A program made the position numbers and the translations under genes. The notes below the pieces were generated by a model. It saw only the letters and a program-made list of their open reading frames with translations, did not search any database and was not told the origin of the DNA. Below, in pieces: positions 55,571-64,000 of a stretch of DNA of 64,000 bases. The stretch spans positions 186,001 through 250,000 of the forward strand of contig MU404103.1 of NCBI GenBank assembly GCA_022695795.1. Reading direction: 5' to 3'. The stretch is from Biscogniauxia marginata. Taxonomy: Eukaryota; Ascomycota; Sordariomycetes; Xylariales; Xylariaceae. Positions within the stretch are counted from its first letter, which is position 1. Every line of letters starts with the position of its first letter.

Positions 55571-56273
55571 GCTGAGCAAGTGGGCGTGGAAATGGTGAAG
55601 AAGGCAAGGCGACGATCATACACAGAGAAACGAAGGGGAACTTGGTTGCTGTTAAAGGTCAGAGAACCACCACGGGAAAAGAGGAGAAGCAATATATACC
55701 TTGCTCATGGGAGGTCTTTCACATTCACCAAAGAGGCGAAACTGTTTGAAGAGAAAAAAGCCCATCGAAGGTTAGGTAAGGAATATCTTTAAGCGAGCCG
55801 AGTCGAGGCACACTACGTAGAGGGAAAATGGAGGGGCACAGATGCTGCAACGGTGCTATACTTTGGCTAAGCGTTTCAATTGACGTACCCCGCCGTACCT
55901 ACCTACAAAAGCACCCTGGCTGAGCAGCTGAGCTTCGTGTTAGTGCTGCGGGGCACATGTTAAGAATACATGCAGGGCAGAAAACTGCAGACCGCCTTCC
56001 GCCTTTAGCAGACCCAATAGAGCTCCCCGCCGACCGTTACTACCCGATAGGTAGAATCTGTGAATTGATACAACCCACCAAAAAAAAAAGATGGACGGCG
56101 AATTACTCACGCCGGAGTCTACAACCCTCAAATGTGAATAATAACTACTACCTAGGTAATAATTGGACGTGAAATTCCCCGTCACCACCTCCTGTTGTCT
56201 ACCTGATCTGTCCAACTGCAACTTGCCTAATTCCTCTCTATCATGTCCTTAGACTTGCCGTCCGACCACCAAA
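55571..56273. promoter_or_regulatory. Divergent promoter region, helicase and GCN1
   Basis: 703 bp between the start codons of two translation-linked genes. It contains one exact TACCTAGGTA palindrome (56149-56158) about 115 nt upstream of the GCN1 start. No TATA box stands out. Confidence 0.5.
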
Positions 56274-59200
56274 ATGACTGAAGCTGCTGCTGCTGCTGCA
56301 AATGGCGTCTCTCAAACGGGCCTGGACTATACCTCAGCTAGAGCTGCCCTCTTCTCTTCCTCCACAAAGACTCGCATAGCCCAGCTGCGGGTCATTGACG
56401 AGAGACTGAAACATAAATGTGAGGCCGTCATCCTACACCTACACCTACACCTACACCTATCGACCGCGTGCTGACCTTCGTCTTCTCTTCTCAACAGCTG
56501 TCGACCAGTCCTCCATCCCGGCACTGCTGCAGCTGCTCTTTGACACACATGGTTTATATGTTGACCGGCCTTCCAGAAAGGGAGTCCAGGCTTGTCTTGC
56601 ATCGATTATTGCTACCACAGGCGATGCCAGAACCCTTGCGCCATTTGTTGCTACTTTGCGACAGGAGTCGCAAAAGCCTGGGATCGCCTCCAGCAGTGCC
56701 TTCGTCTTAGTCGAGTGGTGCTCCATTATACTGAAAGGCTTGACTGACAATGCCTTATGGGAAAGGCTAGGGCTCGAGATCGTCCATGCTGATGCTGCTG
56801 CTCTCGAGAAATGTCTCCAGCCAACAACTAAACCCGGTGTCGCGCATTCCGCCTTGGTTGTCACTCGTCGTGCGCTACGCGCTGCATTCTGGCACAATGG
56901 GCTTCGAGAAAAGACGATTAAAGATGTAGTGCAGACACTTGCAGCTAAGGGCCCTCAACCGACCGCGAAGAATGCCGTCATGCTGGGTGTCGTTGCTGGT
57001 GTATGTTCTCGCCATGCCCAGGCCAAGAATGTCTTAGCAGCCGTCAAGTCGGAATTCTTCAGCTTCTTCACCCGAGAGATAGTTGGATCGCGCACAGCCG
57101 TTCCCTCGCACATCGCTTCCGGCCTTGGTGATTTCTTCTCTGATTTTGTCACTATAGAGGACTTAGAGAAGGACGTCATACCACCAGTTGAGAAGGGTCT
57201 TTTGCGGGCTCCTGAAGTGGTCTTAGATCTGGTAGCTCCCCTGATTCGACTCCTTCCTAGAGGTCTAGATATTTCAAAAATCCTCGGGGGGCATCTTCTA
57301 AAGCCCCTCCTTTCAAACGTCAAGTCTAGCAATCCTAGTATACGTGACAGCGTACTGGCTGCTTTCAAGGAAGCCGCTGCTGCTAGTCATGATCCCAACA
57401 CACTCGAACATGTTACCGACGAGGTTCTTAATCCGCTAAAGGCAGGGAAGGTGGCTTCTGCTGACCAGCGCATTTTACATGCGCAGATGCTTGAAGCCCT
57501 TCCGCTATCTAGCCCGACAGCAGCTAAGATAGCTACCAGTCTATCTCCAATCGCCTCCAAGGAAGGGAATGAAGGGGCTCTTGGTGCCGAAATATCTGTC
57601 ATTAGCAGGGCTGCTATTTACCTTCTCGAGAACGGTACGCATTTGCCAAAGACCGTAATAGACACCTTTGTCAAGGGGTTTGGGGATAAGAAGATACCTT
57701 CGCGTCGACTATGGCTGCTATGGGCTGGAGAGGTGCTGCTTCCATTTACCGCAAAGCCGCAATCAGTTCCAGAGAATGTCGCGAAATTTGCTGAGGCCAT
57801 CGTGGCGCCTATGTCTGAAACATGGGCTGAAATCATGAAGAACCCTTCATCTGCAGCTCAGAATGGGCTGATCACGGGCGCCTATGTCTTTGCCACACTG
57901 GCTGTTCAGATATTGGCCGAAATTGATAGTTCTATCACCAAAGCAACGCTAAAGAAGATGGCTGTTTCCAAGGAGTGTCTTGCAGTTGATCCAAAGCCTT
58001 CGTTTCTTCTCAACCACCGTGTCTATAGCCGGCTAGTCACCGAAGATGACTCGAGATGGTTCCTTCGAAGCCTTGCGACTATATCGAAAGATGTTTCCAA
58101 AGCTACTAATACTGTTCAGGTAGCTTGGTCCCAGGCATTTATTTACATCGTGTCCTCTACAGTAATTCCTCCCAAAGTTCGCAAGGAGGCCCAGGAGACA
58201 ATATCGAGGCTTTACATATACAACCCTCAATTTATTTCCGAGGTTATGATCAATGGCCTGTGGGCATGGATTGAATCTACGGACAGCACCAGCAAAGACG
58301 GCATCGCTACAAGTATCAGGTTCGACAATAGCAGTCTCCACCTCGTTTTGCGAGCTATATGCATAAGCGCCGCGGACTTCGATAAGCATAATGCTAAGAG
58401 AAATCAAGACTTTCTGGAGACGCAGATGTGCTCATTGCTTGTACTCGCTCGCAATGACTTGATACCTAGGTCTAACTGGATAGAACTTTGTCTCAAAGTT
58501 GGACTCGATCCGGGAACCCTTGCGCGGAAATTTGAAGGCGACTTAATTCAACAGGTAATAGACAAGACGGATTTTAACCAGCAGGTGAGGAGCTCAGCAA
58601 GTAATGTTTAAAAATCCAAAAAGTTAATGGTCGTACAGTCAAACAAAACAAAGGCTGCTGCTTGCAATGCGGCCGCCGATCTGGCATTTGTGGCGCCGGA
58701 GACTATGACACCAAGGATTATCGACCTCATCCGGACCGATCTTGCAACCCAAGGGGTCAAGGAAATCGGGCCTGTGGAGGCTGCTATATTTCGAACACCA
58801 GAGGGAACAGCCTTCGTTGATGTTCTTGCTAAGAAGTCCCAGGCTGCTCCGAACAAGAACACCAAGGACTATGACACGTTAAAATGGGAAGAGGAAGTTA
58901 GGAGTCAAATAGCACAGAAGAAAGGTCTTCAGAAAAAGCTCACCGCTGATGAACAGGCGAGGGTCAATGCTCAATTGAAGAAGGAATCCGAGATCCGACA
59001 GTCGATCCGGCAAGTAGAAGCACGACTCATGCGTGGCATCGGCATTATTCGGAGTCTCGCGGGTGGCCCTCCAACAACAGATAATTTCTGGATTGGACCA
59101 TCAATAAGTGCTCTCCTGGAAGTCATGGAGGCTGGAGCCTGCCTTATCACGGGCGATGCTGCTCCTTTAGTCTACCTAGCATGCTCTGACAAAGTAACTA

Positions 59201-62200
59201 CTCGATTAGGAGCTATCCGCCCTTTCATTGGGGTAGCAACGCTTCGTGCTCTTGGGATTACATCGCTCCCAGACAACATGATGGAGGAGGCCTTGGAGGA
59301 ACTCGTGACTAGAGTCCTATATCGCCTTCGCTTTGCTGGGGAACAGAGACCTTTCGATGCTGTATCCGTGACTTATATGACATATCTGATCTTCGTTATA
59401 CTACGCAAGGGTGGCATCGGGGCCACTGCAGACGAAAAGGACACGCAGCTCGTCTTAGCGATGGAGTTTTTGACCTTCCATACCCATGTCTACGCCGATG
59501 AGAATATACCCCGTGCTGAATTGCTCTCAGTATTGATCTCATCAATGCAATGGTATAACCAGCACTACAAGATAATCAAGGACTGCTTCTCAGACACGGT
59601 TCGATGTATCGCTCCCAATATAAGCGTCGCGGAGATAGCTGTGCTTACAAAGGGCGCTATTGTACCACAATCCTCAGTTCGGGAAACAGTACTACAGTCA
59701 ATCAGTGCCGAGGTCGACATGAGCGATCTTGAATTCTCTGAAGAGATTTGGATCGCTTGCCACGACGACATTGAGGAAAACGTTGTTCTCGGACGTGATA
59801 TTTGGGAGGAAAGTGGCTTCACAATTTCCAAACAAGTACCTTTTAAGCTACTTCCGTATCTTGAGAGCAAGGACGCTCAGCTTAGGAGGGCTACCGCACG
59901 ATCTTTAGCCGAAGCATGCAAAGCTCACATGTCGACTATCGAAGATGTCTTTCGAAGACTACGTTCTTCATACGCAGAGTTCGCGAAGCCTCGTGTGCCC
60001 GAGTTAGACGAGTACGGGATGCCCAAAAAGACCGACTTATCTGATCCCTGGGAAGCGCGGCATGGCATTGCGGTTGCATTCAAGGAGCTCGCCGTCCACT
60101 TACAAAAATCCCAAATCGACGAGTACTTCAACTTCCTCATTGAAGGCGGGCCCTTAGGCGACCAGAATGCTACTGTACGCAGTGAGATGCTCGAGGCAGC
60201 AATTGTAGCTATCGACCTCCATGGAAAGGCCGTGGTGGACAAACTGATGAAGACGTTCGAGCGCACTTTGGCAGCGCCAGACCAGGGCTCGGATGCTGCT
60301 GATCGAGTCAACGAGGCCGTGATTATCATGTATGGCGCTCTAGCTAGACACTTGAAGCCCGGAGATGCGAAGATCCCAGTAGTGCTGGAAAGGCTACTTG
60401 CTACTTTAAGCACTCCGTCTGAAACGGTACAGTACGCAGTTGCGGAGTGCCTACCACCTCTAGTACGGACTAGCAGCGACAAAACAGCCAAATATTTCGA
60501 TCAAATGCTAGACATCCTTCTAACATCAAAAAATTATGCCGCGAAACGAGGCGCCGCGTACGGCCTTGGAGGCTTAGTTCTGGGAAGAGGCATCTCGGTG
60601 TTGAGAGAGTATCGCATACTCGTAAACCTCAAGAGTGCCACAGAAAATAGAAAGGAGCCCCAGCAGCGTGAGGGAGCTTTCCTTGCATTCGAACTTCTAG
60701 CCACATTACTTGGCCGTCTTTTCGAACCGTACGTCATCCAAATCGTGCCTCAGCTCCTGACCGGGTTTGGCGATAGTAGCGCGGACGTACGGGACGCCTG
60801 TCTAGCAGCTGCAAAAGCATGCTTCGCGAAGTTGAGTTCGTACGGCGTGAAGCAGATCTTGCCAACTCTTCTCAACGGCCTTGATGACGACCAGTGGCGC
60901 AGCAAGCGAGGTGCTTGTGATCTGCTGGGTGCCATGGCATACCTTGATCCTCAACAACTTGCACAGAGCTTGCCGGACATTATACCACCACTTACGGGTG
61001 TCTTGAACGACAGCCATAAGGAAGTACGAGCTGCAGCCAACAAGAGCTTGAAGCGCTTCGGTGAAGTGATCGAAAATCCAGAGGTCAAGGGCTTAGTCGA
61101 CATCCTACTCAAGGCTCTCAGCGACCCGACGAAATACACAGACGATGCTCTAGATGCGCTGATTAAAGTCCAATTTGTGCATTATCTCGATGCACCTTCA
61201 CTAGCTCTTGTGACCAGAATCCTACAGAGAGGCCTGGACGACCGATCAAACACTAAGCGTAAAGCGTCTCAAGTCATTGGAAGCCTCGCACATCTCACAG
61301 AACGAAAAGACCTCATTGCGCACCTGCCAGTACTTGTCTCTGGCTTGAAGGTCGCAGCGGTTGACCCCGTCCCAACAACGCGTGCAACTGCTTCACGCGC
61401 ATTAGGATCGCTTGTTGAAAAGCTCGGTGAAGATGCGCTTCCGGACCTCATTCCTGGTCTCATGCAAACTCTCAAGTCTGACACGGGGGCTGGGGACCGT
61501 CTTGGCTCTGCCCAGGCTCTCAGCGAGGTTTTGGCCGGTTTGGGTACTACAAGATTGGAGGAAACTCTGCCAACTATACTCCAAAACGTAGAATCGTCAA
61601 AGGCTGTAGTGAGAGAGGGTTTTATGTCTCTCTTCATATTCTTGCCTGTATGTTTTGGGAACAGTTTCGCAAACTACCTAGGCAGAATCATTCCCCCCAT
61701 CCTTGCTGGGCTTGCAGATGATATCGAATCGATCCGCGAGACTGCTCTACGGGCTGGCCGACTCTTGGTAAAGAACTTCGCCGCCAGAGCTGTCGATCTG
61801 TTGCTGCCCGAATTAGAACGTGGTCTAGCTGATGACAGCTACAGAATCCGTCTGAGCTCTGTTGAACTTGTTGGTGATCTCCTTTTCAACCTCACCGGGA
61901 TTAGCGGGACCCCGGATGCCGAGGACGAGGAGGAGAACGCAAAGGAAGCGGGTGCATCTCTTCGAGAAGTTCTTGGAGAAGATAAACGCAATAAGATCCT
62001 CTCTGCCTTGTACATCTGCCGCTGCGATACCGCGGGTGCGGTTCGTTCAGCTGCCATCGGCGTGTGGAAGGCTTTAGTCGCTACCCCAAGAACTCTGAAG
62101 GAACTCACTCCTACTCTTACCCAGCTGATTATCCGTCGACTAGGCAGCTCTAATATGGAGCACAAGGTGATTGCCAGCAACGCCTTGGGAGAATTGATCC

Positions 62201-64000
62201 GAAAAGCAGGCGATGGCGTTTTATCTACTCTGCTTCCTACACTCGAGGAAGGCCTGCAGACTTCCACTGATACAGATGCAAAACAAGGTATCTGTCTCGC
62301 GTTGAAAGAGCTCATCTCATCAGCGTCCGATGAGGCCTTGGAAGACCACGAAAAGACTCTCATCTCCGTCGTTCGGACTGCTCTCACAGACTCCGACGAA
62401 GAGGTTAGAGAGGCTGCTGCTGAGGCTTTCGACTCACTACAGCAGATTATCGGCAAGCGAGCTATTGACCAGGTTCTTCCGTACCTGCTCAATCTCTTGC
62501 GTTCCGAGGACGAAGCCGACAATGCTCTATCCGCCCTGCTTACACTTCTTACTGAAACGACCCGGTCTAATGTTATCCTACCAAACTTAATTCCGACTCT
62601 AACAACCCCTCCCATCTCGGCTTTCAATGCCAAGGCATTGGCGTCACTGTCGCGAGTCGCGGGATCTGCCATGAACCGACGATTACCAAACATCATCAAC
62701 TCTCTCATGGACAACATTATCAATGCCGACGATGAAGATCTCCGGGGCGAACTAGAATCCTCCTTCGATACTGTTATACAGTCGATAGACGAGTACGATG
62801 GGCTCAATACCGCGATGAATGTGCTCCTACAGCTCGTGAAGAACGACGATCATCGCAAGCGCGCAGTCACGGCATCCAGACTCGCGAACTTCTTCACAAG
62901 CTCCGCCGTTGACTATTCCCGATACAACCAAGATATTATTCGTGCTCTTCTTATATCGTTCGACGACCGGGACGGGGAAGTCGTCAAGGCGGCATGGGCT
63001 GCACTCAGCGAGTTTACTAAGAAACTCAAGAAGGAGGAAATGGAAGCCCTCGTACCATCCACAAGGCAGACGTTGCTGCAGGTCGGGGTTGCTGGCTCAA
63101 ACCTTGCAGGCTTCGAGCTACCGAAGGGTATCAATGCCATTTTACCTATCTTTCTTCAGGGTCTCATGAATGGCACGTCGGAGCAGAGGACCAGCGCCGC
63201 ATTAGCAATCTCAGACATCGTCGACAGGACTAGCGAAGCCTCTCTTAAGCCATTTGTTACACAGATAACAGGTCCTCTTATTCGTGTCGTATCCGAGAGA
63301 TCTACTGAAGTCAAGGCTGCTATCCTCCTGACTCTTAATAATCTCCTGGAGAAAATGCCAACAGCGCTCAAACCCTTTTTGCCCCAGCTACAAAGGACTT
63401 TCGCGAGATCTTTAGCAGACACTACGAGCGAGCTGTTACGATCACGGGCTGCGAAAGCGTTGGGAACTCTGATTAAATTCACTCCGCGCGTGGATCCATT
63501 AATTGCAGAGCTCGTTACCGGTTCAAAGACATCGGATCATGGCGTCAAGACTGCCATGTTGAAGGCTTTGTACGAGGTTATTAGCAAGGCAGGTTCCAAC
63601 ATGGGAGAAAGCTCGCGGACGGCAGTGCTTGGGCTTATTGATATGGAGGCAGACACGAAGGACGATACAATGATAGTGACAAATGCTAAACTTCTCGGAG
63701 CGCTCATCAAGAACGTGCCAACAGAGATCGCGAATGGTTTGATGAAGAACAGGGTTGCTACAACCCACTTCACCAATTCATCGGTTCTTGCACTCAATGC
63801 TGTTCTAGTAGAATCTCCTCAGACCTTACTCGAGAGTACGCTGGCTGAGGACTTGCCTGAAATTCTTTGCCAGGGCATGTCGAATAAGAATGTAAGTCTT
63901 GCTCATCGTGTATCCGCTACCATGGAGGCCTCTATTGATGACCCCTTTAGTTGTTCGTGGCAGACAATACGATCCTAGCAACAGGCAAATACCTCCTGTC
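56274..64000 (+). CDS. GCN1: GCN1, activator of the Gcn2 kinase (3' end outside window)
   Basis: Four exons are visible: 56274-56418, 56498-58584, 58639-63891 and 63951-64000 (continuing); introns are 79, 54 and 59 nt in phases 1, 0, 0. The coded part is about 2511 aa; fungal GCN1 is near 2670, so roughly 160 residues are missing. It begins MTEAAAAAANGVSQTG and is built almost wholly of HEAT-like helical repeats; the central region has the EF3-like repeat block (YAAKRGAAYGLGGLVLGRGI, DDQWRSKRGACDLLGAMAYL, MEHKVIASNALGELIRKAG) recognised from GCN1. GCN1 sits on collided or stalled ribosomes with GCN20 and passes the uncharged-tRNA signal to Gcn2 in the cytosol. The last join, SNKN/LFVADNTILATGKYLL, restores the conserved end. 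Intron 1 carries a CTACAC hexamer array. Confidence 0.95.
56432..56458 (+). repeat. (CTACAC)n hexamer array in GCN1 intron 1
   Basis: Four to five perfect hexamers in a 79-nt intron. It resembles but does not match the fungal telomere unit CCCTAA. Confidence 0.85.

Noticed and set aside
56432..56458. Interstitial telomere repeat in GCN1 intron 1
   Set aside because: The unit is CTACAC, not CCCTAA/TTAGGG, and the array is only four to five units; an ordinary microsatellite.
61839..62807. 322-codon minus-strand frame inside GCN1
   Set aside because: Ser/Arg-rich antisense shadow of the GCN1 coding exon; the plus strand is clearly coding through this region.

Overview
The window is nuclear DNA from a filamentous ascomycete (Pezizomycotina), most likely a Sordariomycete. 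Genes carry short introns (about 50-115 nt) with GT/AG ends and CTAAC/CTGAC-like branch points. The gene set is typically fungal: RPB2, a Ste2-type pheromone receptor, CPC2/RACK1, a CFEM-domain protein, SOM1, COX9 and GCN1. I could not narrow the genus. All exon joins were made by eye from reading frame, splice signals and family knowledge; no search was run.

Layout: 1-3.3 kb holds the 3' end of a glutathione S-transferase-like gene and a secreted CE1/feruloyl-esterase-like gene (-). 4.7-8.6 kb is RPB2 (+). 10.9-12.2 kb is a Ste2/PRE-2 receptor (+). 12.8-16.7 kb is a compact small-gene block: MRPL22 (-), COX9 (+, 61 aa in four exons), SOM1-like (-), and an XRCC2-like RecA-fold protein (+) that is head-to-head with SOM1. 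17.2-18.5 kb is an AT-hook plus FAR1-type protein (+). 19.7-22.5 kb is an isochorismatase-AlkB-GST triple fusion (-). 26.4-27.8 kb is an intronless LRR-kinase of bacterial type (-). 29.2-32.6 kb holds TAF8 and cpc-2/RACK1 (+); the long last intron of cpc-2 appears to hold a U24/snR24 C/D snoRNA. 35-36.1 kb is a single-pass membrane protein (+). 38.2-39.4 kb is a CFEM transmembrane protein (-). A gene-poor, partly AT-rich 6.6 kb stretch follows. 46-49.3 kb is a Prp24/SART3-type splicing factor (+). 50.7-55.6 kb is a seven-exon DExH helicase (-). From 56.3 kb to the window end is GCN1 (+), cut off before its 3' end.

How they fit together: most genes are independent housekeeping genes (transcription: RPB2, TAF8; splicing: PRP24; mitochondria: MRPL22, COX9, SOM1; translation control: CPC2, GCN1, the DExH helicase). 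There is no operon, biosynthetic cluster, CRISPR array, recognisable transposon, rRNA or convincing tRNA. The points most worth a second look are the intronic snoRNA, the triple-domain fusion, the bacterial-like LRR kinase, the XRCC2-like protein without a Walker lysine and its 45-nt shared promoter with SOM1, a stop-free 69-nt intron in COX9, and a 10-nt palindrome, TACCTAGGTA, found at least nine times and only in noncoding DNA.
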